Origin: Patescibacteria group bacterium
GTDB taxonomy: Bacteria; Patescibacteria; Microgenomatia; Levybacterales; UBA12049
Assembly (NCBI GenBank): GCA_023381035.1
Contig: JAMCTK010000065.1
Span: 1 to 39,282, forward strand
DNA length: 39,282 nt
Reading direction: 5' to 3'
Positions within the stretch are counted from its first letter, which is position 1, and every line of letters begins with the position of its first letter. Shown here one piece after another: positions 23,490 to 33,568 of this stretch. Under the pieces are notes generated by a model. The model was given only the letters and a program-made list of their open reading frames with translations. It was not told where the DNA came from and did not search any database. The position numbers and the translations under genes were made by a program.

Positions 23490-25265
23490 ATGGATAAAAC
23501 AGAAATACAAATTAAAGGAATGCATTGCTCATCTTGCGAAATTTTAGTCGAAGATGAGCTATTAGCTATTCCGGGTGTAAATTCAGCAAAAGTAAATTAT
23601 AGGGAAGGAAAAGCGCAAGTCTGTCATGAAGGGAGATTAGATCATGGAAAGATCTCAAGAGCAATACAAAAGGCTGGTTACGCAATCGGAAAAGACCAAA
23701 AGCCATTTTTTTCCAGGAACATAGAGGACTATAAAACATTTGGAATTGCAGCTTCTTCGGTTTTTATAATCTGGTACATACTATCAAGCATGAATGTCTT
23801 TGGCGCAACCTCGGTTGCTTCGAATAATTATTCAAGCTTGCCTATTGTTTTCTTGGTGGGATTAACAGCAGGAATATCAACTTGTATGGCGATTGTTGGC
23901 GGTCTTGTTTTAGGTGCGTCAGCAAGGTTTGCAGAGGCGCATCCTCGGGCAACAGGAATACAAAAATTTACTCCTCATATATTTTTTAATATCGGAAGAA
24001 TAGCAACTTTTTTTATTTTAGGAGGACTTATGGGAATGGCAGGATCTATCTTTCAGTTGTCTTCTTCCGTTTTGGGTATTTTAACGATCGGGATTGGACT
24101 TGTAATGTTAAGTCTTGGAATACAATTAATTGATCTATTTCCGAGGCTAAGTGCCATAAAATTTACAATTCCCAAGGTAATAAGCAGGGTATTAGGGGTA
24201 AAATCTAGCAGCGAAAAAGCATACAGCCATAGGAACTCTATGGTTTTAGGCGGATTAACCTTTTTTCTTCCATGTGGATTCACTCAAGCCATGCAGCTCT
24301 TTGCGATGAGTAGCGGAAGTTTCTGGAGCGGCTCTTTAACCATGGGGATATTCGCATTAGGGACTGCCCCAGGACTTTTGGGTATCGGTGGTTTAACATC
24401 AGTCGTTAAGGGAGCATTTGCAAATATATTCTTTAAATTTGCGGGAATTGTCTTAATTGCTCTTGCTTTCTTTAATATCTCAAATGGATACAATTTAACC
24501 GGTATCGTTTTACCCTCATCATTTGCATCCTCATCCCCTTCTGCTCAAGTTAGCGATCCAAACGTAACAATCGAAAACGGAACACAGATTGTGAGAATGA
24601 AGCAGGTTTCATCGGGGTATCAGCCAAACTCATTTACAATCAAAAAAGGAATGCCGGTAAAATGGGTCGTCGAATCCGTAGATCCATATTCATGCGCAAG
24701 CAGTTTGCTCGTACCATCTCTTGGCATAAGACAAGGTCTAAGCGCTGGCGAAAATATATTTGAATTTACTCCTAAGGAAGTTGGGCAAATTAAATTTTCC
24801 TGTTCTATGGGAATGTATACGGGAAGCTTTAATGTAGTCGATGATATTGGCCAAGTAGGATCCAAGCAAGAGGCTCCACAGGCTGGAGGAGCCGGCTCGT
24901 GCGGTTCAAGCGGCGGATGTGGTTGTGGCGGTGGTGCAAAGAAGCCTCAAGCTCAACAACAGCCTCCGGTTGCTGCTATACAAGAAGGTGAGGAACAAGT
25001 CTTTAAAATTGAATATACAAGAGACTTGGACATTCAACCTAATACCTTAACGGTTAAAAAAGGTGTGCCGGTAAGGATAGAAATAGAGGCGAAGGAGGAC
25101 GGCGCTGGATGCATGAGCTCCATTATGATCCCAAGGCTGGTAAATACCCCACAACTCCTTACTCAAGGAAAAACTATTACTTTTAATTTTACACCTAAAG
25201 AAGCCGGAGAATTCCCGATAACCTGCGGCATGGGAATGCAGAGAGGAGTTTTACAGGTAAATTAA
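23490..25265 (+). CDS. HMA - DsbD-like membrane domain - two cupredoxin-like domains
   Basis: This 591-residue fusion starts with an HMA domain (KGMHCSSCE, Cys13 and Cys16). A DsbD_2/TauE-SafE-like membrane domain of about six helices follows (about 85-345), with [13 protein letters not shown] and [19 protein letters not shown] each placing a conserved Cys. Two tandem outer cupredoxin-like domains close it (about 360-450 and 500-591), with matching [12 protein letters not shown] / [12 protein letters not shown] openings and [10 protein letters not shown] / [10 protein letters not shown] ends; a [12 protein letters not shown] linker joins them. The C-x-M-x-M ends and inner Cys are plausible Cu(I) ligands. 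It probably moves electrons or copper across the membrane, beside CopA and the HMA chaperone. Domain order is clear; the mechanism is inferred. Confidence 0.8.
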   Translation: MDKTEIQIKGMHCSSCEILVEDELLAIPGVNSAKVNYREGKAQVCHEGRLDHGKISRAIQKAGYAIGKDQKPFFSRNIEDYKTFGIAASSVFIIWYILSSMNVFGATSVASNNYSSLPIVFLVGLTAGISTCMAIVGGLVLGASARFAEAHPRATGIQKFTPHIFFNIGRIATFFILGGLMGMAGSIFQLSSSVLGILTIGIGLVMLSLGIQLIDLFPRLSAIKFTIPKVISRVLGVKSSSEKAYSHRNSMVLGGLTFFLPCGFTQAMQLFAMSSGSFWSGSLTMGIFALGTAPGLLGIGGLTSVVKGAFANIFFKFAGIVLIALAFFNISNGYNLTGIVLPSSFASSSPSAQVSDPNVTIENGTQIVRMKQVSSGYQPNSFTIKKGMPVKWVVESVDPYSCASSLLVPSLGIRQGLSAGENIFEFTPKEVGQIKFSCSMGMYTGSFNVVDDIGQVGSKQEAPQAGGAGSCGSSGGCGCGGGAKKPQAQQQPPVAAIQEGEEQVFKIEYTRDLDIQPNTLTVKKGVPVRIEIEAKEDGAGCMSSIMIPRLVNTPQLLTQGKTITFNFTPKEAGEFPITCGMGMQRGVLQVN

Positions 25266-25266
25266 T

Positions 25267-28200
25267 ATGGAAAATCAAAGTTTAATTAATTTTAAAGCTA
25301 CAGGTATGCATTGTTCTTCCTGTGAAACAATAATTAAGGATGAGTTAATGGAAATTCCGGGAGTTTCTGAAGTATCGGTCGATGCACAAACAGGCCAAGG
25401 GTTTGCCCGTGCAAGTTTATCTAAAGTGGGACCTGAAATGGTTCTCGCGGGAATAGAAAGGGCCGGGTATAAAGCCCAGATACTAAATGTAGAAAATAAT
25501 GAAGTAGAAGTCAGCAATATTTCTGTTAAGTCATCAGGAAAAAAAGGATCTCCGGTAAAAATTGTAATCGAATCAAAAACGGTAGCTTCGGGAAAGGTTC
25601 TCGAAGATGTAAATGGAAAAGTATACTTTGACGGTCAGGTAGAAAATAAGAGAAATACAAAATTAACTGTCCCCAATGGCGATTCGGAAAGTGCTTCTTA
25701 TCTTGAAAAGCTTTTAAGATCAATTAACTCTTTTAACTCTTTAGAAAACTTAAAATCAGGTGTTACTTCGCAGCCGGTATCAATGACCTCACCGAAAGAG
25801 ACAGAAGAAGAGGAAGTTTTAAGCGACTCAAAAAGAGTTAGCCTTGCACTTTCGGGGATGCATTGTTCTTCTTGTGCGGGGTTAATTGAGAGAGCGTTAA
25901 AAAAAGTAGATGGAGTTAAGGAGGCTCATGTTAACTTTGCAGCCGAAAAAGCATCGATTATCTTTGATGAAAATAAGGCAGAAGTTGACGATCTAATTGA
26001 AGCTGTCCAAAAGGCGGGATATAAAGCAGAGCTTCCAAACGAAAAAGATCCAGAATTTGAGTCCAAAAAAAGACAACAAGAAATTAAAGGCCAATTTATC
26101 AAATTTTTATTTAGCTTCCTTTTGAGTCTTCCAATGCTTTATTTTATGCTTTTGGATTTCTTTAAGTTTCTTCCCGGAGGAGACTTTATTGCTCCTTATA
26201 TCGGAATAATTTCCTTAATTTTAACCATTCCAATTCAGTTTGTGGTGGGGGCAGGATTCTATAAAGGTATGTGGTCATCACTACGAATGAAAACGTTTAA
26301 TATGGATAGCTTAATCGCAATTGGCACCTCCGTTGCCTTCTTCTATAGTTTGTTCAACTTTGTGAATTATTACGCAGTAAATAACTCATTAATCGGATTA
26401 AATGGCGAAAAAATTCCTGAATTATATTTTGAAACTGCTGCCTTTTTAATTACTTTCGTTACTCTTGGAAAGTGGCTGGAGGCAAAAACAAAAGGTAGAA
26501 CCTCTGATGCAATTAAAAAGTTAATGGGGCTTCAGGCAAAAACGGCGAGAGTAGTAAGGAACGGTCAAACTTTGGATATTCCAATCGATGAAGTAGTTCA
26601 TGGGGATGTAATTGTCGTTCGTCCGGGAGAAAAAGTGCCAGTAGATGGAGAAATAGTAAAAGGATCTTCTGCGGTTGATGAATCGATGATAACGGGAGAA
26701 AGTTTGCCGGTTGAGAAAAATGTAGGTGACGGTGTTATCGGCGGGACCATTAATAAAACGGGAAGTTTTGAATTTCAGGCCATGAAGGTTGGATCGGAAA
26801 CTACGCTTTCTCAAATAATAAGACTTGTAGAAGATGCTCAAGGGTCTAAAGCGCCAATTCAAGGGTTTGCAGATCGAATCTCTGCTGTTTTTGTTCCTGC
26901 AGTAATAATACTAGCACTAATTACCTTTGCAGTTTGGTACTTTGCGTTCGGAGCTACCCTTTCTTTTGCTCTGATGGCATTTACCGCAGTAATTGTTATT
27001 GCCTGCCCTTGTGCTTTGGGGCTTGCTACGCCAACGGCTATTATGGTTGGAACCGGAAATGGAGCTGAAAACGGAATTTTAATTAAAGGCGGAGAGCCTC
27101 TTGAAGCAGCATGCAAGATAAATGCAATTGTTTTTGACAAAACAGGAACTTTGACTAAAGGAAAACCGGAAGTAACAGACACAGATAGCTTCTCAGAATT
27201 AAGCGAGGATGAGATTTTAGAGATCGCAGCAAGTCTTGAGAAACAATCAGAGCATCCGTTAGCAGAAGCAATTTATAATTTTGCAAAAGAAGAAAATATT
27301 AATTTGTCCGAAGTTAACGACTTTAAGGCTATTCCCGGGCATGGAGTTTCGGGCGAAGTTGGCGGAGTCGGGTATTATTTTGGCAACAGGAGGCTTATTG
27401 CAGAAACTTTAGGCCTTCCGATCGAAAAATATGACAGGAAAATCTCAAGACTTGAGGAGCAAGGCAAAACTGCGATGATTTTGGCCACCAAAGATGAAAT
27501 CTTAGGAACGGTTGCTGTGGCTGATACCGTAAAAGAAACTTCTAAAGAAGCCGTAGAAATGCTCAAAAAACGCGGGATTGAAGTCTACATGATTACCGGA
27601 GACAATGAAAAAACTGCAAGAGCTATAGCTGCTCAAGTTGGAGTTACCAATGTTTTAGCGGAAGTGTTGCCGGAAGATAAGGCAAACGAAGTTAAAAAGC
27701 TTCAGGAACAAGGCAAAAAAGTTGCAATGGTTGGAGATGGTATTAACGACGCTCCTGCATTGGCACAGGCAGATTTGGGAATTGCCATGGGTTCAGGAAC
27801 AGATGTAGCCATGGAAGCAGGAGGTATTGTAATCATTAAAAATGATCTTCGAGACGTTATTCACGCAATTGATCTTTCTAAAGGAACAATGGACAAAATT
27901 AAACAAAATATGTTCTTTGCCCTCTTTTACAATGTTATTGGTATTCCAATTGCGGCACGTGTTTTTGCCGTTGTAGGATTAGTTCTAAAGCCGGAATTAG
28001 CAGGTTTAGCAATGGCATTAAGTTCAGTCTCTGTAGTGGGCAATTCCCTTCTTTTAAGGTCTTATAAACCAGGTAAGAGAAATTATATTTCTTCAGTAGC
28101 CCCTGTTTTTATGATGATTATGTTCACTCTTGTTTTTGTTGAATTTGCAAGATTTAGTTCTGGAATGAATAAAGAGGGGGCTATGTCAAAAACAGCTAAC

Positions 28201-28857
28201 CTTTCAGCAGTAAAAATTTTGGGAACAAGGGAGAGTAAAATTAATTTTGCGGAAGGTAATCCTAAATTATTTTTAGGAGACAACTCCCTGCCTCAAGATA
28301 TTAAGGTAAAAGAAGGGACAACACAGCTAAAAGATAACGAAATGTTAATTGGGTACGAAGAAGCAATGATGATGAAAAAAGAAAAATTGTTCAATAAGCC
28401 CGGAGATGTTATTAATAATTTCTTTGGATTGCCACAAATTAAGGTTGCCGGGATATTAGAGCCTACCGGAACTTTATTAGACAATTATCACGTAGTTAAC
28501 GCAAACACTTTTAATTCCCTTCCCAGTGCCGCTAAGGTAGCTGTTAAAGTTACCCCTTCCAATGATGTAAAAGTGTTTTATTTTGTAAATGATGTAAATA
28601 TCCCTACAAGGGTTCAAGAAGCTTTAAAACCTGAAATGGAAGCCCCCGTTTATATAGGATCATCGAAGTATTATCCGGTATTTATTGGATCAAGTGAGGC
28701 TGATCTTATGAAAAAGGAAAATCTATTCTCAAAAGAAGGAGACCAAATAGCTCCATTCTTTGGAAACAAGATCATTGTCTCAAAAGTTTTACCAAAAACA
28801 GGAACCACACTCGATTCGATTCACTTTGTCAAAGATGACGTTGCTCTTTCTAACTAA
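25267..28857 (+). CDS. copA: Copper-exporting P1B-type ATPase with two HMA domains and an extra C-terminal region
   Basis: This 1196-residue protein exports Cu(I). HMA domains with GMHCSSC lie at Cys16/Cys19 and Cys200/Cys203, with a 100-residue charged spacer between. The core has TGESLPV (actuator), Cys580-Pro-Cys582 in the metal-binding helix, phosphorylated Asp624 ([11 protein letters not shown]), HPLAEA for the nucleotide site and [10 protein letters not shown]. Usual CopA proteins are 750-850 residues. After the last normal helix comes one more membrane segment ([19 protein letters not shown]) and about 225 outer residues with two similar blocks ([21 protein letters not shown] and [21 protein letters not shown]). 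It is one base after the preceding gene. Confidence 0.93.
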   Translation: MENQSLINFKATGMHCSSCETIIKDELMEIPGVSEVSVDAQTGQGFARASLSKVGPEMVLAGIERAGYKAQILNVENNEVEVSNISVKSSGKKGSPVKIVIESKTVASGKVLEDVNGKVYFDGQVENKRNTKLTVPNGDSESASYLEKLLRSINSFNSLENLKSGVTSQPVSMTSPKETEEEEVLSDSKRVSLALSGMHCSSCAGLIERALKKVDGVKEAHVNFAAEKASIIFDENKAEVDDLIEAVQKAGYKAELPNEKDPEFESKKRQQEIKGQFIKFLFSFLLSLPMLYFMLLDFFKFLPGGDFIAPYIGIISLILTIPIQFVVGAGFYKGMWSSLRMKTFNMDSLIAIGTSVAFFYSLFNFVNYYAVNNSLIGLNGEKIPELYFETAAFLITFVTLGKWLEAKTKGRTSDAIKKLMGLQAKTARVVRNGQTLDIPIDEVVHGDVIVVRPGEKVPVDGEIVKGSSAVDESMITGESLPVEKNVGDGVIGGTINKTGSFEFQAMKVGSETTLSQIIRLVEDAQGSKAPIQGFADRISAVFVPAVIILALITFAVWYFAFGATLSFALMAFTAVIVIACPCALGLATPTAIMVGTGNGAENGILIKGGEPLEAACKINAIVFDKTGTLTKGKPEVTDTDSFSELSEDEILEIAASLEKQSEHPLAEAIYNFAKEENINLSEVNDFKAIPGHGVSGEVGGVGYYFGNRRLIAETLGLPIEKYDRKISRLEEQGKTAMILATKDEILGTVAVADTVKETSKEAVEMLKKRGIEVYMITGDNEKTARAIAAQVGVTNVLAEVLPEDKANEVKKLQEQGKKVAMVGDGINDAPALAQADLGIAMGSGTDVAMEAGGIVIIKNDLRDVIHAIDLSKGTMDKIKQNMFFALFYNVIGIPIAARVFAVVGLVLKPELAGLAMALSSVSVVGNSLLLRSYKPGKRNYISSVAPVFMMIMFTLVFVEFARFSSGMNKEGAMSKTANLSAVKILGTRESKINFAEGNPKLFLGDNSLPQDIKVKEGTTQLKDNEMLIGYEEAMMMKKEKLFNKPGDVINNFFGLPQIKVAGILEPTGTLLDNYHVVNANTFNSLPSAAKVAVKVTPSNDVKVFYFVNDVNIPTRVQEALKPEMEAPVYIGSSKYYPVFIGSSEADLMKKENLFSKEGDQIAPFFGNKIIVSKVLPKTGTTLDSIHFVKDDVALSN

Positions 28858-29030
28858 TGAACAAATTATTAATTTTTTATGGATTATCGCTAATAGGATT
28901 AATAGATATTTATTTTTTTAAACTCCAATTAAGTTCCATTTTAACTTTTGGATTACTTTTATTATGCCCTCTTATGCATCTTTTTATGATGAAGGGTATG
29001 CATAGGTACGGGTCCGGGAAAAAGGACTAG
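28857..29030 (+). CDS. DUF2933-like small membrane protein
   Basis: This 57-residue frame starts on an ATG sharing one base with the CopA stop (TAATG). It has two short hydrophobic segments and the C-terminal motif CPLMHLFMMKGMH, matching DUF2933 proteins that recur in copper and heavy-metal clusters. The Cys/Met/His content suggests soft-metal binding. Tight overlap makes it part of the copA operon. Confidence 0.65.
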   Translation: MNKLLIFYGLSLIGLIDIYFFKLQLSSILTFGLLLLCPLMHLFMMKGMHRYGSGKKD

Positions 29031-29095
29031 AAGTGTAATTGATAAATTGATACTTATGTGCCATTCTAAATTAGGCAGGCAAAGGAGGTGATAAA

Positions 29096-29362
29096 ATGTT
29101 AAAATCTGTTCCTTTTGCAAACGCAGTTGCAGTTGTTTCTGCAGTTTTTTTCGTTATTTGCACCCTCTTAACTTATATTTCACCAGATTTAACCGGTATC
29201 TTTGTTCAAGCGTGGTTTCATAATTTTGGGCTTAGTTCTGTTAAGCCAATTCAATTATCTCTGAACTTATTTTTAGTAGGGTTTATTTCAGTTGCTTTGG
29301 TTAGTTGGGTTGGTGCTTTTGTAACAGTAGAAGTTTACAATCGATTTGCTAAGGCAAAATAA
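29096..29362 (+). CDS. DUF5676-like small membrane protein
   Basis: This 88-residue protein has two membrane helices (about 5-27 and 58-80) around an ISPDLTGIFVQAWFHNF loop, the layout of DUF5676 proteins often found with copper-transport genes. The Shine-Dalgarno AAAGGAGGTGAT is almost fully complementary to the 16S 3' end. The next gene starts 5 bases later. Function unknown. Confidence 0.65.
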   Translation: MLKSVPFANAVAVVSAVFFVICTLLTYISPDLTGIFVQAWFHNFGLSSVKPIQLSLNLFLVGFISVALVSWVGAFVTVEVYNRFAKAK

Positions 29363-29367
29363 TTTTT

Positions 29368-29865
29368 ATGGATAATAAGAAGCTAAGGCATTGCGAGGAT
29401 AATGTCTATATCAACCGTCCGTCCGAGGTGGTTTTTTCATACGTTGATGATCATTCAAAATTTTCGGCACACATGAATAATTCTTCGTGGATGATGGCAG
29501 GAAGCAAAATGAATACAGAAATTGACGACGGACATGGAATGAGAGTAGGATCTCATATAAAAATGGACGGGAAAATTCTGGGAATCCCCCTTTTTCTAGA
29601 TGAAGTTATAACTGAACGGAAAACACCAGCTCTAAAGACTTGGAAAACGGTTGGAGAGCCAAAGCTAATAATTATTGGTGATTATGAAATGGGGTTTAAG
29701 ATTAAAGATGAGGGAGAAGGGTCTAATTTATCGGTATTTATTGACTATACCCTGCCCCATTCCTGGACGACTCGCTGGCTGGGGTATCTTTTTTCAGGCT
29801 TTTATGCAAGATGGTGTGTTAGACAAATGGTAAATTCCGCAAAAAATTGTCTTGAAAAACTTTAA
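29368..29865 (+). CDS. SRPBCC (START/polyketide cyclase-like) domain protein
   Basis: This 165-residue protein begins with CEDNVYINRPSEVVFSYVDDHSKFSAHM, the entry strand and helix of the SRPBCC fold, and ends with a long helix (GFYARWCVRQMVNSAKNCLEKL). The HMNNSSWMMAGSKMN stretch is Met-rich. Such proteins bind hydrophobic ligands; some stand in metal or stress operons. No catalytic residues can be named. Confidence 0.6.
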   Translation: MDNKKLRHCEDNVYINRPSEVVFSYVDDHSKFSAHMNNSSWMMAGSKMNTEIDDGHGMRVGSHIKMDGKILGIPLFLDEVITERKTPALKTWKTVGEPKLIIIGDYEMGFKIKDEGEGSNLSVFIDYTLPHSWTTRWLGYLFSGFYARWCVRQMVNSAKNCLEKL

Positions 29866-29907
29866 ACTTCAGTACTACTTTCCTGCCTGGAGTATAATTA
29901 GGATGTT

Positions 29908-30570
29908 ATGAAAAAAGCACTTTTTACAATTTTAGCTTTATTGTTATTGTTATTTGCAGCTCCTCCGATTTTTGCTCAATCACCTTCTCCTCAGGATAGA
30001 AGTGATATTAATAAAGGTAAGGAAATCTATCAAAATCTTTTAGAGAGCAAGATCTCCTGCGATAAATTAAAAGACGATGACTTTGAAAAAATTGGGGAAT
30101 ATTTTATGGAGCAGCGAATTGGAAATAGTAATGCTCATGCAAATATGAACGACATGATGAAAAATATGATGGGAGAAAACGGAGAGATTCGAATGCATAT
30201 TTCATTGGGAAAAAGGTATTCAAATTGCGATTCCAATGCTCCTGTTCCTCAAAAAGGATACCAGTTTTTACCAATGCTTGGAATGATGAATCGAAATTCG
30301 GATAACGGAAATTGGAGAGGAGGTGGAAATCCAATGATGGGTTTTGGATGGAATAACATGATGGGATTTGGCGGATTTGGCCTTGGGTGGATATCCATGC
30401 TTCTTTTCTGGATTCTAATTGTTCTAGCTATTGTTGCATTGCTTAGATATCTTGGATCCTTTAAAAACACAAATGATAATAAAACTTCGCTGGATATTTT
30501 AAAAGAACGTTATGCTAGAGGAGAAATAGATAAAAAAGAATACCAAGAGAAGAAAAAAGAATTAGACTGA
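29908..30570 (+). CDS. Met/Asn-rich membrane protein with SHOCT tail
   Basis: This 220-residue protein has a signal peptide (about residues 1-23, ending FAQS), a helical segment with MNDMMKNMMG (possible Cu(I) site), a Gly/Asn/Met-rich region before the membrane (GGGNPMMGFGWNNMMGFGG), one membrane helix (about 158-183) and a cytosolic SHOCT motif (LDILKERYARGEIDKKEYQEKK). The -10 box TATAAT (29893-29898) is 9 bases from the ATG. It closes the copper cluster; the 3' end overlaps the opposite ATPase gene by 9 bases. Confidence 0.65.
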   Translation: MKKALFTILALLLLLFAAPPIFAQSPSPQDRSDINKGKEIYQNLLESKISCDKLKDDDFEKIGEYFMEQRIGNSNAHANMNDMMKNMMGENGEIRMHISLGKRYSNCDSNAPVPQKGYQFLPMLGMMNRNSDNGNWRGGGNPMMGFGWNNMMGFGGFGLGWISMLLFWILIVLAIVALLRYLGSFKNTNDNKTSLDILKERYARGEIDKKEYQEKKKELD

Positions 30571-32481
30571 ATTTTGCCTTTTACTGTGTTTTGTTATTGT
30601 TGCAACCCGTAATCCATTTCCAATTGCAAGCAGCTCTCCAACTTCATGAACTAGGACCGCTATTGCAACAGTCATAACACCGATAAGAGCAGAAGGGATA
30701 AGGACAGCTAAAAGAGCAAGAGAGAATATAATATTTTGTCTGCTTATGCTTCTCGCTCTTTTTCCGAGATTTATTGCATAAGGTACATTCTTTAACTTAT
30801 CACCCATGAGTGCGATATCTGCTGCTTCAATCGCTGCATCTGTTCCCGCTGTCCCCATGGCTATACCTATTGTTGCGCTTGCGAGTGCTGGAGCATCATT
30901 TACACCATCCCCGATCATTGCAACGTGACCATACTCTTTTTTTAGACTCTCGATTGCTTTAATTTTATCTTCTGGCATTAAGTTTGCTTTAACATCATCA
31001 ATGCCCAATTCTTCTGCTATTGCTTTAGCTGTTAGTTTATTGTCACCGGTAAGCATAGCTACTTTAATACCCATATCGTGAAGCCTTGCGATCATCTCTT
31101 TTGCGTCCGACCGAATTTGGTCTTCGATTGCAATTGCGCCAATAATACTCTTATGTGTCCCGACGTATATTAATGTTTTGCCATTTTGTTTCCCTTCAAA
31201 CCTCGCGATCATCTTCTCAGCTTTATTGTTTTGAGAAAACAACTCTTTTTTGCCCACAAGAATAAGTTCATTTTCAATACGTGCTTGTGCTCCATTACCA
31301 GTTAAACTTTTAAATTCCGTTGCATTTGCTTTTTTTACTTTCAAGTTGATTGCTTTCTCTACTATTGCCAGTGCTAAAGGATGTTCTGAAAAATATTCAA
31401 CTCCATATGCATATGATAGAAGATCTTTTTTTTGACCTTTAAATGTAAAAATATCAGTTACAACAGGTTTTCCTTTTGTTAAAGTTCCAGTTTTATCAAA
31501 TGCAACTGCATTAATTTTTCCTAAAGATTCGAGGCATACGCCGCCTTTAATCAGGACCCCATGTTTGCCCGCTGTGCCAATACCGGTAGCAACTGTAATA
31601 GGGGTAGACATAATAAGGGCACAGGGAGCTGCTGCGACAAAAAATACTACTGCTCGTACGGCCCAAAAAGAAAACGACTGCCCAAACAAAGGCGGAAGAA
31701 AAAGCATAAGCAGTCCAATAATTAAAACAGTCGGTGAATATTTTTTACCGAATCGATCAATAAATTGCTGCTGCTTACTTTTTTTCTCCTCTGCTTCTTC
31801 AACAAGATGCACCATTTTTGACAATGTATTATCCGTAAAGGCAGCGGTAACTTGAATTTCAAGTGCCCCTTCACCATTAATAGTCGCAGCAAAAACTTTA
31901 GCTCCTCTCCTTTTGTAAACAGGAATTGATTCTCCTGTAACGGGAGCTTCATTAATAGTTGATTCACCTTTGATAATTACACCGTCTGTTGCAAGTGATT
32001 CTCCGGGGCGTACTAAAAAAAGATCGCCTACCTGAAGCTTTTCTGCAGGAATAACTATCTCCTTACCGTCTCTTATAAGTCTTGCTTCTTTTGGTGCAAG
32101 GTCAAGCAGTTTTCGAATAGAAGTCCTAGCTTTTGCAAAAGTATATCCTTCCAATCCCTCCGCTGCTCCATAAATAAAAACAAGAAGAGCCGCTTCTTCC
32201 CACATTCCAAGAATTGCTGAGGCAGTGGTTGCAGCGAGCATTAAGAGCTCAATACCTACTTTTCTACATTCAATTAATTCTTCAATGCCTTCTTTTATCC
32301 AATAATACCCCCCGACAACAATTGCTAGGATAAAAAGAGGAATTTGCAAGTATGGGGGAATTAGATGAAGTTTTTCTAATATAATTGTGAAACCAGTTAA
32401 AAATCCTGCAAAAAGAGCATTTCGTATTTGTGGATAGGAATACCATTTATATTCGGTTATTCGTTTTTTTTCTTCGTTCAT
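30562..32481 (-). CDS. P1B-type heavy-metal ATPase with an APC transport motif
   Basis: This 639-residue metal-exporting ATPase has no N-terminal HMA domain. It shows APVTGES, AAAPCALIMSTPI in the transport helix, phosphorylated Asp in [18 protein letters not shown] and MIGDGVNDAPAL. Where CadA and CopA have Cys-Pro-Cys, this has Ala-Pro-Cys, so its metal cannot be named. I use ATG 32481, one base after the stop of the ArsR-family gene, because the longer frame lies inside that gene. Co-transcription with a CmtR-like repressor suggests Cd(II), Pb(II) or Zn(II) as the substrate. Confidence 0.88.
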   Translation of the reverse strand: MNEEKKRITEYKWYSYPQIRNALFAGFLTGFTIILEKLHLIPPYLQIPLFILAIVVGGYYWIKEGIEELIECRKVGIELLMLAATTASAILGMWEEAALLVFIYGAAEGLEGYTFAKARTSIRKLLDLAPKEARLIRDGKEIVIPAEKLQVGDLFLVRPGESLATDGVIIKGESTINEAPVTGESIPVYKRRGAKVFAATINGEGALEIQVTAAFTDNTLSKMVHLVEEAEEKKSKQQQFIDRFGKKYSPTVLIIGLLMLFLPPLFGQSFSFWAVRAVVFFVAAAPCALIMSTPITVATGIGTAGKHGVLIKGGVCLESLGKINAVAFDKTGTLTKGKPVVTDIFTFKGQKKDLLSYAYGVEYFSEHPLALAIVEKAINLKVKKANATEFKSLTGNGAQARIENELILVGKKELFSQNNKAEKMIARFEGKQNGKTLIYVGTHKSIIGAIAIEDQIRSDAKEMIARLHDMGIKVAMLTGDNKLTAKAIAEELGIDDVKANLMPEDKIKAIESLKKEYGHVAMIGDGVNDAPALASATIGIAMGTAGTDAAIEAADIALMGDKLKNVPYAINLGKRARSISRQNIIFSLALLAVLIPSALIGVMTVAIAVLVHEVGELLAIGNGLRVATITKHSKRQNSV

Positions 32482-32482
32482 T

Positions 32483-32803
32483 TTAATATCTTGTACACTC
32501 AAACATTTCTTCTGAATGATGGCTAATAATCTTTCTTGCTGCTTCAATTGTTTTTTTAACTTGATTACAGGAAAGCTTGTAGGATACCGTTTTCCCACTT
32601 TTTTTCTTTTTAACTAAACCGCAGCCGTATAGACAAGAGAGGTGCATGGACACATTTGACTGAGAAAGTTTAAGCTTCTTAACAATTTCAGAAACAGTTA
32701 GTGGTTCTTTTGTAAGCAATTCCAGTATTGATAGACGAGATAGATCACCAAAGCCCCTAAACAACTTCGCCTCTAGTTCTAAAAGCTTGGAATTTGTGGC
32801 CAT
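32483..32803 (-). CDS. ArsR-family repressor with a CmtR-like cysteine set
   Basis: This 106-residue winged-helix protein has LFRGFGDLSRLSILELL, then the recognition helix LSQSNVSMHLSCLYGCGLVKKK. Cys57 and Cys61 in that helix plus Cys103 near the C-terminus match the Cys57/Cys61/Cys102 Cd(II)/Pb(II) site of CmtR. The metal-free form would repress and release on metal binding. It is the first gene of a two-gene operon with the ATPase, behind an operator dyad at 32812-32835. Confidence 0.85.
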   Translation of the reverse strand: MATNSKLLELEAKLFRGFGDLSRLSILELLTKEPLTVSEIVKKLKLSQSNVSMHLSCLYGCGLVKKKKSGKTVSYKLSCNQVKKTIEAARKIISHHSEEMFECTRY

Positions 32804-32811
32804 TATATTAA

Positions 32812-32835
32812 CATATCATTATATCCTGATATATG
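32812..32835. promoter_or_regulatory. ArsR-type operator
   Basis: CATATCA (32812-32818) and TGATATATG (32827-32835) flank eight bases. The ATATCA-N8-TGATAT dyad resembles SmtB/ArsR-family sites and lies 9 bases upstream of the repressor's start. Confidence 0.6.
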
Positions 32836-33048
32836 CAAGAAGCTAAAAGTTGGGTCTCTTTCAGTCGTTGTGATGTTTCTAATCTATGGACTAGGGATAA
32901 ATGGTGCTTATTAGTATCACTTTTTGCTACATTGCTTTTTCACTCTGCAGTGAGCCGATGGCTGCGGGATTTCTGCCGAATGTTTAGCAGTGTTAAATCC
33001 TAATGATTGTTTCCCAAAAATTTTTGTTGCTTATTCTGCCGATTTGTT
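32836..33048. other. Gene-free stretch before the structured region
   Basis: About 210 bases with no convincing coding frame. TTCTGCCGA occurs twice (in GATTTCTGCCGAATG and TTATTCTGCCGATTTG), and a weak CACT-ctgc-AGTG hairpin is present. I see nothing firmer. Confidence 0.4.
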
Positions 33049-33052
33049 TTTT

Positions 33053-33161
33053 AGGGGCTATGCCCCTCTTTCGCAAGGGTCGAGATTAACCCCGATAAAT
33101 CGGGGCCCTTGCAAAATTCACCCCTTTTTAAAAGTGCAGGTATAGGAAGCAGGATGCTTCC
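33053..33161. other. Cluster of three strong hairpins, candidate oriT or structured leader
   Basis: Hairpin A: AGGGGC-TAT-GCCCCT (33053-33067). Hairpin B: outer GCAAGGG/CCCTTGC (33073-33079 with 33106-33112) enclosing CCCCGA/TCGGGG with a 4-base loop, plus a 10-base bulge. Hairpin C: GGAAGCA-GGA-TGCTTCC (33145-33161). The set precedes the DUF2958 gene and lies near the relaxation-like and coupling genes. Confidence 0.5.
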
Positions 33162-33191
33162 TAAATAAATATTTTAGAAAGGAGGTGAACA

Positions 33192-33515
33192 ATGAAATTA
33201 TTAACAGAAGAATTAAAAAGAAAACTTCCAAAGCTTTACAGCCAGGAACAAATAGAAGATCCGGTTGTAGTTTGTAAATTCTTTTTACCGATGACCAAAT
33301 GGACTTGGTATGCAACAGAGTTTGACGGAAATGATACTTTATTTGGATATGTGGTAGGAGAATTTCCGGAACTGGGATATTTTTCTTTGAAAGAACTGGA
33401 AAAAGTAGAAGGTCCCTATGGTTTAGGAGTAGAAAGAGATTTATATTTTGATCCCGTAAGATTATCTGAAGTGAGAAGAGAACATGAAGCTTTAGCTGAT
33501 ACAATAAATTTGTGA
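33192..33515 (+). CDS. DUF2958 protein
   Basis: This 107-residue soluble protein has LPKLYSQEQIEDPVVVCKFFLPMTKWTWYATEFDG, then FGYVVGEFPELGYFSLKELE and a C-terminal RDLYFDPVRLSEV, the DUF2958 pattern. This family of unknown function is common on plasmids and integrative elements. The Shine-Dalgarno AAAGGAGGTGA precedes the ATG. It ends at a strong terminator (33547-33564). Confidence 0.82.
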   Translation: MKLLTEELKRKLPKLYSQEQIEDPVVVCKFFLPMTKWTWYATEFDGNDTLFGYVVGEFPELGYFSLKELEKVEGPYGLGVERDLYFDPVRLSEVRREHEALADTINL

Positions 33516-33546
33516 GAAACCTTCAGGGAAGCACTTGAAGTTGCAT

Positions 33547-33564
33547 GGGCAGGGAAACCGGCCC
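33547..33564 (+). terminator. Terminator between DUF2958 and the relaxation-like gene
   Basis: GGGCAGG-GAAA-CCGGCCC forms a GC stem with one mismatch and a GNRA loop, followed by a T-rich run. It serves DUF2958 and lies 4 bases from the end of the convergent gene. Confidence 0.65.
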
Positions 33565-33568
33565 TCAT

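Noticed and set aside
32482..32598. Upstream 39-residue extension of the heavy-metal ATPase
   Set aside because: It lies within the ArsR-family gene in another frame; ATG 32481 one base after its stop is the natural start.
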